Assembly: GCF_005887095.1 (NCBI RefSeq) | Contig: NZ_PNCI01000041.1 | Location: forward strand, 52,793-116,792 | Origin: Pseudoalteromonas rubra | GTDB lineage: Bacteria; Pseudomonadota; Gammaproteobacteria; Enterobacterales; Alteromonadaceae | Length of the DNA: 64,000 bases | Direction of reading: 5' to 3' | Shown here: piece after piece, positions 54,938 through 63,213 of the stretch | Numbering within the stretch: the stretch's first letter is position 1 | Layout of the letters: each line of letters begins with the position of its first letter | Notes under the pieces: model-generated | Told to the model about the DNA's origin: nothing | The model's input: the letters and a program-made list of their open reading frames with translations, nothing else | Database searches by the model: none | Made by a program: the position numbers and the translations under genes

Positions 54938-55660
54938 ATGAAGAAACTGACATTTTCACTTGTTTTAATAGGTATATTTATATCATATTGGCTTTTTTCC
55001 AGTTCCACTCCAGAAGTTGCACACACCGCACCTATGCAAAAAGATGCACCAATAGTGAATAAAAACACAGACAAGGCAGAATCCTTTGCTGTTTCAATTT
55101 CACCCAAGCAACCAATAGAAATTGCCTCAAACACAACAAAAGAAATTATGCAGGACATGGAGCGACTGCCGTTAGATATTGGGGAAATCGCAGCAATTTC
55201 TGATGACGCAAGAGCCGTGTTAACAGAAGCAGGTGTGCTGGTAAGGGATATTAGTGAAGAAGCCTATGTCGAATTCAACCTTGCAGCCATGCAGCAACTG
55301 GAGGTTGGCGACACCTTTGACTTAACCATCCCACAGACCACCGAAATGCATCGCGCAGAAGTCACCCAGGTGGATGTATTTCCAAACGGTGACAAAAGTG
55401 TTTTTGCAAAAGTCACCGGCTCGGATAACCGCTTTCATAATTCTGTGATGACGGTAGGCAGTGATGCCATTTACGGGCAATTCACTGTCCCTTCTGGCAA
55501 TTATGTTTTTGAATCCCATGGCAAACATGGCTGGATAGCCGCAAAACGCGACCTGTATAAGAATCATGTGGAGCACACGCCTCAAGAACGTGCGCCTGCA
55601 GAAGGGGCAAAAGATCTCTTTTCCCCGCCTATCAACACTCAAACAACAAGTAAGAAGTAA
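54938..55660 (+). CDS. exported protein resembling a metzincin prodomain, encoded separately
   Basis: 240 residues with an N-terminal signal/anchor (about 1-24). The region 85-205 ('EEAYVEFNLAAMQQLEVGDTFDLTIP', 'VFAKVTGSDNRFHNSVMTVG', 'IYGQFTVPSGNYVFESHGKHGWIAAKRDL') resembles the N-terminal inhibitory domain found fused to many M12-type bacterial metalloproteases. The gene stops 11 bases before the metzincin gene, which itself has no prodomain. I infer a trans-acting chaperone or inhibitor for that protease. The match is by pattern and is not certain. Confidence 0.55.
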   Translation: MKKLTFSLVLIGIFISYWLFSSSTPEVAHTAPMQKDAPIVNKNTDKAESFAVSISPKQPIEIASNTTKEIMQDMERLPLDIGEIAAISDDARAVLTEAGVLVRDISEEAYVEFNLAAMQQLEVGDTFDLTIPQTTEMHRAEVTQVDVFPNGDKSVFAKVTGSDNRFHNSVMTVGSDAIYGQFTVPSGNYVFESHGKHGWIAAKRDLYKNHVEHTPQERAPAEGAKDLFSPPINTQTTSKK

Positions 55661-55671
55661 GGAAAATCAAT

Positions 55672-56406
55672 ATGAAAAAAGCAATCCTAGCGACGGCGCT
55701 CATCTTAGCCTCAGGTTTAACTCAGGCGAATACAATCGATATTGCTATTCTGTATAGTGATGAAGCGGCAGCCAATACATCGAATATCCAAACGAAAATC
55801 AATCAACTGATCTCATTTTCTAACCAGGTTTACAGCCAAAACGAAATTGACTTAAGACTCAATCTGGTTGCGTCAGCTTCAATCGGCAGTGCGCAGGTAA
55901 CAGCTGACGAAAACTGGTTAAACGCATTGACGGACAGCGCATCTATTGCACAATATCGTGATGCCAATAATGCTGACATGGTTGCATTATTGGGTGTTGG
56001 TTCATCTGCGGGCAGCAATCTCATTAGCTGTGGTATTGCCTGGGTTGGTCAGGGCAGCAATGGTAATTTGTACTCGTCTCAGGTCAACAAGATGTATTCC
56101 ATTACCGCTGTAGACTGTGGTGCAACCACCTTTGTTCATGAGCTAGGCCACAACCAGGGTTTAACACACGCCCGCAGACAGGGTGACACATCGGGTGGTG
56201 TATACCAAGATGGTATGGGACATGGTGTCTATAATGTCTTCACCAGCATCATGGCATATCCGCATGTCTTTGGCAGTGCAACTCAGTATGACTACTTCTC
56301 AAACCCTAACTGGACGGCAAACGGATATCCTTTCGGTGTTGAGGGCGAGTCGTACGCCTGGAAAACCGTGAATGCAACAAAAGACGACATTGCAAACATG
56401 AAATAA
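55672..56406 (+). CDS. secreted metzincin (reprolysin-like, M12) metalloprotease
   Basis: 244 residues with a signal peptide (about 1-19, ending TQA). The zinc site is H156-E-L-G-H160-N-Q-G-L-T-H166, a full HExxHxxGxxH motif, and the Met-turn is 'TSIMAYP'. Flanking Cys residues (CGIAW, DCGATT) probably form a disulfide. The mature domain begins almost directly after the signal ('IDIAILYSDEAAA'), so no propeptide is encoded in this gene; a prodomain-like protein is encoded immediately upstream. It is likely exported and degrades external proteins. A strong terminator follows. Confidence 0.88.
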   Translation: MKKAILATALILASGLTQANTIDIAILYSDEAAANTSNIQTKINQLISFSNQVYSQNEIDLRLNLVASASIGSAQVTADENWLNALTDSASIAQYRDANNADMVALLGVGSSAGSNLISCGIAWVGQGSNGNLYSSQVNKMYSITAVDCGATTFVHELGHNQGLTHARRQGDTSGGVYQDGMGHGVYNVFTSIMAYPHVFGSATQYDYFSNPNWTANGYPFGVEGESYAWKTVNATKDDIANMK

Positions 56407-57017
56407 CAAGCAACCTTTATCTTTTATCAGGTAAACAGGCTTTGAGCGCTCGATGTTGAGCGCTCTTTTTATGCCATCAGATTAAATAGAAATGAACATT
56501 TATAAAAATGAAAGCCACATCTGTAATCAATCCTCAACGGCGACGCGCGTGGGCAGCCACTCGTAACTACACACCAAAAGCCTTAGCTTATCTCGTTACA
56601 TCAATCAATATGACACTTTCCGGGCACACCTGTACACACTTTGTACTCTCTAAAACGTTCTCAGCTACCACCTGTACACCCAAAAATTAGCCCCAAAGGG
56701 GGCATCAATATAATAAAATAGAATAAGGCGACCTTTTATTACCTATTAGCCAATAAAGAAAAAGTTAATTGAACAACATAACAAAACAAACGGATGAAAA
56801 AACACCGTTATTAGCTTAAAAAACAAACGCCCTAGTCAAGAAAAACCAATTATCCTCAACAAACAACAATTTCAGATCAGCGTATAAAGATCAGCAAGAC
56901 ATAAAATAGAAACCCAAGGTTAATATAAATGAAATTGACAATTTAAACACCAAAGCATCAAATATACCCCGATTCTACTGAATCACTTAAACTAAAACCC
57001 TAAAAAGGATTATCAAG
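56407..57017. other. intergenic region between metzincin and dermatopontin-like genes
   Basis: 611 bases. A terminator is at its start (56444-56470). Two direct copies of CACCTGTACAC occur at 56627 and 56669, and a small GCCCC/GGGGC hairpin near 56690. The last 300 bases are very AT-rich and probably hold the promoter of the next gene. The 60-residue open frame at 56508 has no ribosome binding site and no coding character. Confidence 0.6.
56444..56470 (+). terminator. Rho-independent terminator after metzincin gene
   Basis: The palindromic octamer GAGCGCTC occurs twice around a 6-base loop (GATGTT) and is followed by five T. A strong hairpin can form. Confidence 0.85.
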
Positions 57018-57815
57018 ATGAAAGTTAGTTCTATTGGAAAAATTGCAACATTATTTTTGGCAGTAGCTACAACGGGTGTATTTGCAGCTCAGGAAACGGC
57101 AAATTATATGGAGTATAACCTGGGAGACAGCATCTACAGAATTCCAGCGTCACAGGCTAACAATATCGATGAAATCATTGCATTGATTGAAAGTCGCAAT
57201 GACGTTTCTGAGTATGGCGTTGTGACATTAAAAGCTGACATTCCGAACGCTGAACTGTCAACATCTGACTTCTCAATACAAGCAGGTGGTTCACTCCGCC
57301 TGTATAGTACGTTCAACGCAGGTTACCTGAACGACTTTGATGCCGTACTATCATACACATGTCCTAGTAACATGTTTATCAAGTCAATCTCAAGCTACCA
57401 CGACAACAAGAAAGAAGACCGTCGCTTTAACATCGAGTGTGGCAAGTACACTACGTCTGGTGGTGCACGTATTTACCGTAAAACAGTCAGCTGGACTGGC
57501 TATGTAAACTCGTACGATCAGGCTTTCAACTATACCTGCCCGGCAGGCAAGTTCTTGGTTGGTGTATACAGTGTACACAGCAACAGACATGAAGATCGCG
57601 TATTCAAGTTCGCCTGTGCCGCTATGGCTGAGTCTTCAGCAAATGGTTTTGCGCTAAGTGCTGAAACCTGTTCGAATGTAGGCCCAACTAACTTCGACCA
57701 ACCCTGGCACCTGGGTTCAAACGGCGCGCTTGTAGGCATGGCTAGCCGTCACAGCAACTCTCACGAAGATCGCGAAACAAGTGTTTCTTTCTGTACTTCA
57801 GTATCTGACTGGTAA
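57018..57815 (+). CDS. secreted dermatopontin-like triple-repeat protein
   Basis: 265 residues with a signal peptide (about 1-23, ending VFA). After a short N-terminal segment there are three repeats of the dermatopontin form: 'DFDAVLSYTCP...SSYHDNKKEDRRFNIEC', 'SYDQAFNYTCP...YSVHSNRHEDRVFKFAC' and 'NFDQPWHLGS...ASRHSNSHEDRETSVSFC'. The SxH...EDR...C pattern is characteristic of the animal matrix protein dermatopontin and related lectins. Paired cysteines suggest one disulfide per repeat. It probably binds extracellular matrix or glycans. An AAGGA site precedes the ATG and a hairpin follows the stop. Confidence 0.7.
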   Translation: MKVSSIGKIATLFLAVATTGVFAAQETANYMEYNLGDSIYRIPASQANNIDEIIALIESRNDVSEYGVVTLKADIPNAELSTSDFSIQAGGSLRLYSTFNAGYLNDFDAVLSYTCPSNMFIKSISSYHDNKKEDRRFNIECGKYTTSGGARIYRKTVSWTGYVNSYDQAFNYTCPAGKFLVGVYSVHSNRHEDRVFKFACAAMAESSANGFALSAETCSNVGPTNFDQPWHLGSNGALVGMASRHSNSHEDRETSVSFCTSVSDW

Positions 57816-57828
57816 TAACAGTTAGCAT

Positions 57829-57862
57829 GCAGGCATTATGCTGTAGCCTGCTTTAATATTTT
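57829..57862 (+). terminator. terminator-like hairpin after dermatopontin-like gene
   Basis: Stem GCAGGC/GCCTGC (57829-57834, 57846-57851) with an 11-base loop and an A/T-rich tail (TTTAATATTTTA). Confidence 0.6.
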
Positions 57863-58040
57863 ATTGCATTATAATATACAACCTAAACCATCACTATAAA
57901 AGCAGAATACAATTAAAAACGCCACAAATAAAAACCACTAACATATTTAAAAATCAAGGCAGAAAACAGTTAAACCATCAGAAATATATTTTCATAGATA
58001 TCCTATATTATCCTTGGTGAGTAGCACAGTGTGAATATAA

Positions 58041-58241
58041 TCAAGCATATGGCCAGTGTGGGTAGACAAAACATGATGCAGCTACCAATGCCCAGAGAAA
58101 TATCGTCAACCAGTACCTGTAGGGCTGCTCACTTCGCACATAGGGATGCCACAAATAGCTGACCCCTCTTACCAGGTCATTGAGTAACCACAACAGTAAT
58201 CCAAAACCAAGCCAATAGCTCCAGGGCAATCCTATCCACAT
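58041..58241 (-). CDS. small two-helix membrane protein, function unknown
   Basis: 66 residues with two membrane helices (about 9-25 and 43-58) and aromatic-rich ends. Not recognised. The ATG at 58241 has GAGGAAG six bases upstream; the in-frame GTG at 58256 would place that site inside the gene. It is divergent from the TetR gene and shares the operator-like region with it, so it is a likely regulated target. Confidence 0.6.
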   Translation of the reverse strand: MWIGLPWSYWLGFGLLLWLLNDLVRGVSYLWHPYVRSEQPYRYWLTIFLWALVAASCFVYPHWPYA

Positions 58242-58261
58242 TTGAAACTTCCTCACTATAG

Positions 58262-58281
58262 ATTTTCACATTGATAATTTA
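58262..58281. promoter_or_regulatory. shared 20-base operator/promoter element, copy 1
   Basis: ATTTTCACATTGATAATTTA. A copy with one mismatch lies at 58970-58989 before the next gene. It is situated between the small membrane protein gene and tetR, and contains a -35-like TTGATA. Confidence 0.5.
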
Positions 58282-58301
58282 TACCATAACTTGCAAGACC
58301 A

Positions 58302-58324
58302 TTGATTGTCAATATGACAATCAA
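58302..58324. promoter_or_regulatory. perfect 23-base palindrome, TetR operator candidate
   Basis: Arms TTGATTGTCA and TGACAATCAA are separated by ATA. It lies 44 bases before the tetR ATG, in the divergent promoter. Size and symmetry are typical for TetR-family autoregulation. Confidence 0.65.
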
Positions 58325-58368
58325 ACCTCAATTGATATAGTGACTGAAATAGCAAAACTGGAGAAACC

Positions 58369-58947
58369 ATGGCAAGACCAAGTATGGCGGCACAACGCAC
58401 TGAAGAGATACTGGATGCACTTGAAGCCTGTATTTTGAAATATGGGATCCAAACAACGTCACTTGAAAATATCGCAGAAACCGCGGGAGTGAAACGCACC
58501 ATTTTGCGTCATTATATCGGTAACCGTGACGATATCATTTGCGCACTGAGTACCCGGCTACGCTCCCGGTATTCTGAACAATGGCAACAAGTTTTGCACT
58601 GGCTTCCCTCGACGAATAAGATTGAATCAATCATAGATGCTTTATTCACTGTCGGTTCTCAGGAAAGGATCAACGCAACTATTATCGGTGAAGCCATCTT
58701 CTCAGAAGCCAAGCGTTTGCCAGCTATCAAACAAGATCAGACCAGTATCATGGATGAGTTTATTACGATTATCAGCGATGTTTTACGTCACGAATACCCG
58801 GATGCTAACCCAGATAAAGTGGAGTTGGTTGCCCACGGAATTTACGCGAATTACCTGCTGTCAGAATCTTTTTTACCTCTCACCCTGGTTGATCAGGTTT
58901 ATAAGCTCAAAGCCGCCTCCAAACTACTTTGTACCACACTGGCGTAA
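58369..58947 (+). CDS. TetR-family transcriptional regulator
   Basis: 192 residues. The N-terminal helix-turn-helix (about 8-55: 'RTEEILDALEACILKYGIQTTSLENIAETAGVKRTILRHYIGNRDDII') is typical of the family; the remainder is the helical ligand-binding domain. GGAG lies before the ATG. A perfect 23-base palindrome is present upstream, indicating autoregulation. Similar half-sites lie upstream of the exported protein/fatty acid hydroxylase genes, which are the probable targets. The ligand may be a lipid; this is inferred from the neighbours. Confidence 0.88.
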   Translation: MARPSMAAQRTEEILDALEACILKYGIQTTSLENIAETAGVKRTILRHYIGNRDDIICALSTRLRSRYSEQWQQVLHWLPSTNKIESIIDALFTVGSQERINATIIGEAIFSEAKRLPAIKQDQTSIMDEFITIISDVLRHEYPDANPDKVELVAHGIYANYLLSESFLPLTLVDQVYKLKAASKLLCTTLA

Positions 58948-58969
58948 ATCGACCACTTGAAAGAAATAA

Positions 58970-58989
58970 ATTTTCACATTGACAATTTA
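58970..58989. promoter_or_regulatory. shared 20-base operator/promoter element, copy 2
   Basis: ATTTTCACATTGACAATTTA, identical to 58262-58281 except one T/C change. It contains a consensus -35 box TTGACA and half of the TetR palindrome (TGACAAT), so repressor binding here would block transcription of the exported protein gene. Confidence 0.55.
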
Positions 58990-59042
58990 AGACTCAAAAT
59001 TTAGGCTATGCTTCATTCGTCACACATCGATAGGATTTAGAT

Positions 59043-59651
59043 ATGAAGCTAGCCAGCTCATTGGTAGTCACAGGGATCATTGCCATGTCAGTTTGGGGAA
59101 TTGCTTTACTACAGCCAATGCCTGTACAAGCGCTTTCCTCAGCACAACCCCAAACAGTAACTCAGAAACAATCGTCCCTTAAAGCAACACGCACGAATGT
59201 AGCGACTGAAGCGACGGCACAACAACAAGGCACCTTAATGGTTGCTCTGGATACACTGGTGATCTCCGGAAATACTGCCACTTTACCCACAGATAAAGTG
59301 CAACAGCTATGGCAGGATTTTAATACCAATACGGCCTTAAATAGCCGGCTGATAAAGCAGCCACTCGCGGTTTATGTTTTGTATAAAGACTTCTCTGCTA
59401 ACTTTGCTCAAGCCACTATTACCATCGGCTATTCCATAGATGCCCTTTCTTCTGCAGAGGACACCGTAACGCTCGACGCTGCGCGCTATGAGCCGCTGTT
59501 ATCAAGAAAAAAGCATAGCGTTCAAGATATCGCACTAGCATGGCAAGAAATCGATTACCGCAGACCAATAAATAGGGTTGTTGAGATCCATTACCTGTCA
59601 GACCACAGTACAATAACGAGCTCTGAATTGCTGGTAGGTTATGGAGAGTAA
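59043..59651 (+). CDS. exported protein of unknown function (effector-binding-like fold possible)
   Basis: 202 residues with an N-terminal signal or anchor (about 1-30, ending VQA), then a Gln/Thr-rich linker to about 62. The C-terminal domain 'PLAVYVLYKDFSANFAQATITIGYSID' with its following strands loosely resembles the GyrI/effector-binding domain, which binds small hydrophobic molecules; this is tentative. An AGGA site precedes the ATG. It is followed after three bases by the fatty acid hydroxylase gene, so the two are probably co-transcribed under TetR control. Confidence 0.6.
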   Translation: MKLASSLVVTGIIAMSVWGIALLQPMPVQALSSAQPQTVTQKQSSLKATRTNVATEATAQQQGTLMVALDTLVISGNTATLPTDKVQQLWQDFNTNTALNSRLIKQPLAVYVLYKDFSANFAQATITIGYSIDALSSAEDTVTLDAARYEPLLSRKKHSVQDIALAWQEIDYRRPINRVVEIHYLSDHSTITSSELLVGYGE

Positions 59652-59654
59652 ACC

Positions 59655-60545
59655 ATGGAATTGCTAACCCTTGCTCTATCAGCAGACGATATCTGGTGGC
59701 TCGAAGTCTTTATCGACGACTGGTTTTTGGTCATTGCATTGGGCTTGTTCATTGTTGAAATGCTTCGGTACGCCTGTAAAAAGCAATTTACCAGAAACCT
59801 GTTTGGTGACAGTGTTGCCAACTTTGTGACTCTTGGGCTGTTTATGTTTTTGGTCACGCTGGTTGCGATGACTTATGTTGGTATATTTTTCTACGTTTAT
59901 GATAATTTCAGAATTGTAGACCTGCCACTTACACCCTGGACCATATTGTGCTGTATTGTGCTGGCCGATCTCGCTTATTACTGGGAGCACCGCTTTTTAC
60001 ATAAGAACGGCTTTGCCTGGGCAACACACACCGTTCATCACAGCTCACCACATTTCAATATTTCCGTTGCTTATCGTCATGGTCCAATGGATTGGTTTTT
60101 CCCGCTGTTTTTTTACCTGCCGCTGGCGCTTATGGGTTTCCATCCGTTTATCATCTTGCTGGCCGAGGTGGTCGTGCAGGTCTATCAAACTTTATTGCAC
60201 ACAGAAACCGTAAAGAAACTGCCTCGCCCGATAGAAGCCATCTTTAATACCCCTTCTCATCATCGGGTGCACCATGCTACCAACAAACAGTATCTGGATA
60301 AAAACTATGCAGGCATTTTTATTATCTGGGACAAGCTGTTTGGCACCTTTGCCAGGGAAGAAGCACAAGTCAGATATGGCGTCTTCCCAAGAATTAACAG
60401 CGTAAATCCACTTACCATCTTTTTTGGCGGGTACACAAAGTTGTTCAGACAACTCATTAATGCACCAAGCTGGACACACAGATTCAAGCTACTGACAAAG
60501 CCGCCTATCTGGGCCTGGCAACAAGAACAGAAAGGTAAAAGGTAG
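59655..60545 (+). CDS. fatty acid hydroxylase/sterol desaturase family membrane protein
   Basis: 296 residues with four or five membrane helices. The di-iron histidine clusters are clear: 'HRFLH', 'HTVHH' and 'HHRVHH', plus 'WEHRF' and 'NISVAYRHGPMDW'. This is the alkane-hydroxylase-like superfamily, which hydroxylates or desaturates fatty acids, sterols or ether lipids. The bacterial substrate here is unknown. The start follows the previous stop by three bases. With the TetR gene it suggests an inducible lipid-modification locus. Confidence 0.9.
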   Translation: MELLTLALSADDIWWLEVFIDDWFLVIALGLFIVEMLRYACKKQFTRNLFGDSVANFVTLGLFMFLVTLVAMTYVGIFFYVYDNFRIVDLPLTPWTILCCIVLADLAYYWEHRFLHKNGFAWATHTVHHSSPHFNISVAYRHGPMDWFFPLFFYLPLALMGFHPFIILLAEVVVQVYQTLLHTETVKKLPRPIEAIFNTPSHHRVHHATNKQYLDKNYAGIFIIWDKLFGTFAREEAQVRYGVFPRINSVNPLTIFFGGYTKLFRQLINAPSWTHRFKLLTKPPIWAWQQEQKGKR

Positions 60546-61036
60546 ACAAAAGCCAGTAAGCCTGGCCTTTGCCAGATTTAAACGTGCACTGTATGCCAGA
60601 TCGACCACAGTAATCCCGAAACAGGTTTCCAATTTCCCAAAAGGAAACCTTGTCCATCAACGCAATTTCACCTCAAAGTAGGACTGAACAGGCCATCCAG
60701 GTGCTGATATCAGCATGTCCTCTTCCAGCGCTCAATTCACAAACAACCTGATTGTTATCAGCCTGTTATTGCTTGACTTTATCGTTCAATCAAAGAGGAA
60801 AATGGGAAAAGTACTGGGCTACTTATAACCAAACTGCTTAATTTTAAATCAAATTGTTATTTACATAAGTTTGACAACTCCTACATTAAGCGCAATATTT
60901 AGATCGTTCCAATTCAAATAAACTCATACTTTCTGCCTCTACAACGAGAAGAAACCCATTACCAACCAGAAATAAATTGGAACGATACAATTAAGTGCAA
61001 CACTATAAAAAACAACATGTAAAAGAGAGCAACAGG
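60546..61036. other. intergenic region before the BSP peptidase gene
   Basis: 491 bases with no gene. It includes a perfect 12-base inverted repeat pair (60903-60914 and 60975-60986) separated by 60 bases, annotated separately. Otherwise only AT-rich promoter-like sequence is seen. Confidence 0.55.
60903..60986. promoter_or_regulatory. widely spaced 12-base inverted repeats upstream of BSP peptidase gene
   Basis: ATCGTTCCAATT at 60903-60914 and its exact reverse complement AATTGGAACGAT at 60975-60986. They lie 50 to 134 bases before the ATG, with centres 72 bases apart, close to seven helical turns. This suits two operator sites for a looping or cooperative regulator, or a long RNA stem. Confidence 0.5.
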
Positions 61037-62566
61037 ATGAAAACACAACACTTAAATCCACTCACGCTGGCATTGTGCCTAAGTGGAGCGCTTATAGCTC
61101 CGTTAAGCTTCGCAAGTACCGACCTGACTCAGCCAAATGCAGGGATTATCACCGCCAGTGGGGAGAATGGCACAGCTGAAGGGCGCAGCAAGGCATTTGA
61201 CGATTCTCAGTACAGCAAATGGCTGACCTTCACGCCTACAGGCTGGATAGCTTATCAGTTCAATACCCCTCAGATAGTATCGGGTTACACATTGACTTCC
61301 GCCAACGATGCGGCGAGTCGCGACCCGCAGGACTGGCAATTATTAGGCTCTAACGATGGCAACACCTGGTACGAACTTGATACACAAACCAATCAGATCT
61401 TTTCTGCACGCTATCAGACTCGTCAGTATAGTGTTACGAACAATCAGGCCTACCGCCACTACAAGCTGAACGTCACTGCCAATCAGGGCGCGGGAATTTT
61501 GCAGCTGGCAGAAATTGAATTGCTGGGAGGAACGACACCACCGGGAGATTCTCTGCCACTCACAGACAGCCAGTCGCTCAGTAAAGGGAGCTGGCAGCAT
61601 TATGGGCCATTCAATGTAGCGGGAAAGGTCTTGGCAACCACCTCAGGTAGCGGTGATGCCGATCTGTATATCGGCCTGGGTAGCCAGCCAACCACCAACA
61701 ACTACCAGTGTGCCAGCACCTCGCCCACAGCTGCGGAATCCTGTCAGGCTCAGGGCAACAACTTGTATGTCTCCGTTTATGGCTGGTCTGCCACCCGTTA
61801 CACCATCAATATACAAGAACAAAGCGACAATGGCGGCGGTAATTGGGATAAGCCGGTGGTCGATTTTGTTGATATGAACCCAGAAACTGCGGGCTCGCAA
61901 CTAGTGAAGCGCATCATCAGCGATCCGGCCGCCCATATGGCAAAGCGTTGTGTAGATGTGGCCAAAGTGCTCTATACCGACCCGAAAGAATCGCAACGTT
62001 TCAGACACCTGCGTTTTGAACTCAGAGAAAAAGACGCCTGGGGCAACGACTTTGTGGCCTATAAACTCGGCCAGGATGGGTCCGGTGAGATGACCATTGC
62101 CGTCAGTACTAAGCATCTGGAAAAAGTCTACCGGGAAGGAAACAACGACGACAACGCGATCCGCGACGAAATTGACGGCATCTTATTCCATGAGGTTACC
62201 CATGGCTATAACAACTCTCCAATAACACACGACGGTTATGGTGACGGCGGTCCTTACTGGGCCTATACCGAAGGCCTGGCAGATGCTGTGCGGATTGGCG
62301 CGGGTTTTCATAAAACCAGACAACCGGACATCACCAACCCTAAAAAGTGGCTGGGCGGATACACCACTACCGGCTTCTTCCTGCACTACATTAAACAGGA
62401 AAAAGACCCCCTGTTTATCCGCAAGTTTAACCAGTCGGCGGTAGACTACACCAACTACACCTGGTCATTTGACCGTGTCTTCACCGATATACTGGGTATA
62501 GGCGTAGAGCAAGCCTGGCAGGATTACGTGCAGTTTATTCAAAACGGCGGACAACTTCAGTACTAG
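61037..62566 (+). CDS. secreted basic secretory protein-type (BSP) peptidase with discoidin and PPC domains
   Basis: 509 residues with a signal peptide (about 1-28, ending SFA). Domains in order: F5/8 type C (discoidin, about 30-165, 'SKWLTFTPTGWIAYQF', 'LLGSNDGNTWYEL'), PPC (about 175-265, 'SLSKGSWQHYGPFNVAG', 'GDADLYIGLG') and a BSP metallopeptidase domain (about 275-500). That last domain has H385-E-V-T-H389, 'THGYN' and 'AYTEGLADAVRIGAG'. The ATG at 61037 starts the signal peptide; the 60995 start lacks one. A terminator follows. Confidence 0.85.
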   Translation: MKTQHLNPLTLALCLSGALIAPLSFASTDLTQPNAGIITASGENGTAEGRSKAFDDSQYSKWLTFTPTGWIAYQFNTPQIVSGYTLTSANDAASRDPQDWQLLGSNDGNTWYELDTQTNQIFSARYQTRQYSVTNNQAYRHYKLNVTANQGAGILQLAEIELLGGTTPPGDSLPLTDSQSLSKGSWQHYGPFNVAGKVLATTSGSGDADLYIGLGSQPTTNNYQCASTSPTAAESCQAQGNNLYVSVYGWSATRYTINIQEQSDNGGGNWDKPVVDFVDMNPETAGSQLVKRIISDPAAHMAKRCVDVAKVLYTDPKESQRFRHLRFELREKDAWGNDFVAYKLGQDGSGEMTIAVSTKHLEKVYREGNNDDNAIRDEIDGILFHEVTHGYNNSPITHDGYGDGGPYWAYTEGLADAVRIGAGFHKTRQPDITNPKKWLGGYTTTGFFLHYIKQEKDPLFIRKFNQSAVDYTNYTWSFDRVFTDILGIGVEQAWQDYVQFIQNGGQLQY

Positions 62567-62577
62567 TAAATAGCAAA

Positions 62578-62618
62578 AAGCCCGAAGCCTGGATAGGCTT
62601 TGGGCTTAGGGTTGTTTT
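62578..62618 (+). terminator. Rho-independent terminator after BSP peptidase gene
   Basis: A 12-bp stem (62578-62589, 62596-62607) with one G-T pair and loop TGGATA; a T-rich segment (GTTGTTTT) follows shortly after. Confidence 0.7.
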
Positions 62619-62735
62619 ACAGCAGTAACACTGCTGGCCAGCTACACTGCGTGTCCTGGCGTTTAATTATTGCATCGACCTGCAAATGCACCATCCATGA
62701 TACATTTCAAATGGGTGTCTTTCTTGTGCTCACTA

Positions 62736-63212
62736 TCACTCTATAGATTGGCTAGCATCCAGGCCTGATACAAATTCTTCAAAGACAATTAGCATTACAT
62801 CACTTTTTTGAACTTCTTCATGAATTATTGCCTTTACATCATCCCACACTAATCCACCAAGGCCAGCACCGATTCTCGGAATTCCTATGCACTTAATTCC
62901 TTTAGTTTTTGCAATAGCCAGCATTGAAGCTAAGGATATTGCTACAGCATCAAGTGTTGCTTTTGTTCTCCAAGTTCTTTGCGTCCCAAGATTGAAAATT
63001 GTGTTTTCGCCTTCAACCCATGTAAAGACATCACCGGGATTGAAGAGGCCAGATTTGCACCGCTCCTTATAGGAAGAGTACATGTTAGGCCAGTTGTTTT
63101 TAAACTCGATAGCTACACCTTTACCCATAGCACCAGCACAGTTACAGCCATGAGCAAATGACTTAAGTTTAGGTGTTTGAAACATGTCACCCCTGACAAA
63201 CTTAACAGGCAT
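62736..63212 (-). CDS. macro-domain (ADP-ribose-binding) protein
   Basis: 158 residues forming a single macro domain: 'VRGDMFQTPKLKSFAHGCNCAGAMGKGVAIEF' at the N-terminus and 'CIGIPRIGAGLGGLVWDDVKAIIHEE' towards the C-terminus are the ADP-ribose-binding loops. Related proteins (DarG/YmdB type) bind or remove ADP-ribose. It starts one base after the stop of the putative immunity gene and follows an ADP-ribosyltransferase-type toxin remnant, so it may reverse the toxin's modification. This is inference from position. Confidence 0.83.
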   Translation of the reverse strand: MPVKFVRGDMFQTPKLKSFAHGCNCAGAMGKGVAIEFKNNWPNMYSSYKERCKSGLFNPGDVFTWVEGENTIFNLGTQRTWRTKATLDAVAISLASMLAIAKTKGIKCIGIPRIGAGLGGLVWDDVKAIIHEEVQKSDVMLIVFEEFVSGLDASQSIE

Positions 63213-63213
63213 C

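Noticed and set aside
56627..56679. Two direct CACCTGTACAC repeats as a CRISPR or attachment site
   Set aside because: Only two copies without spacer regularity or adjacent mobility genes.
56508..56690. 60-residue open frame between the metzincin and dermatopontin-like genes
   Set aside because: No ribosome binding site and no similarity to anything recognised; it lies behind a strong terminator.
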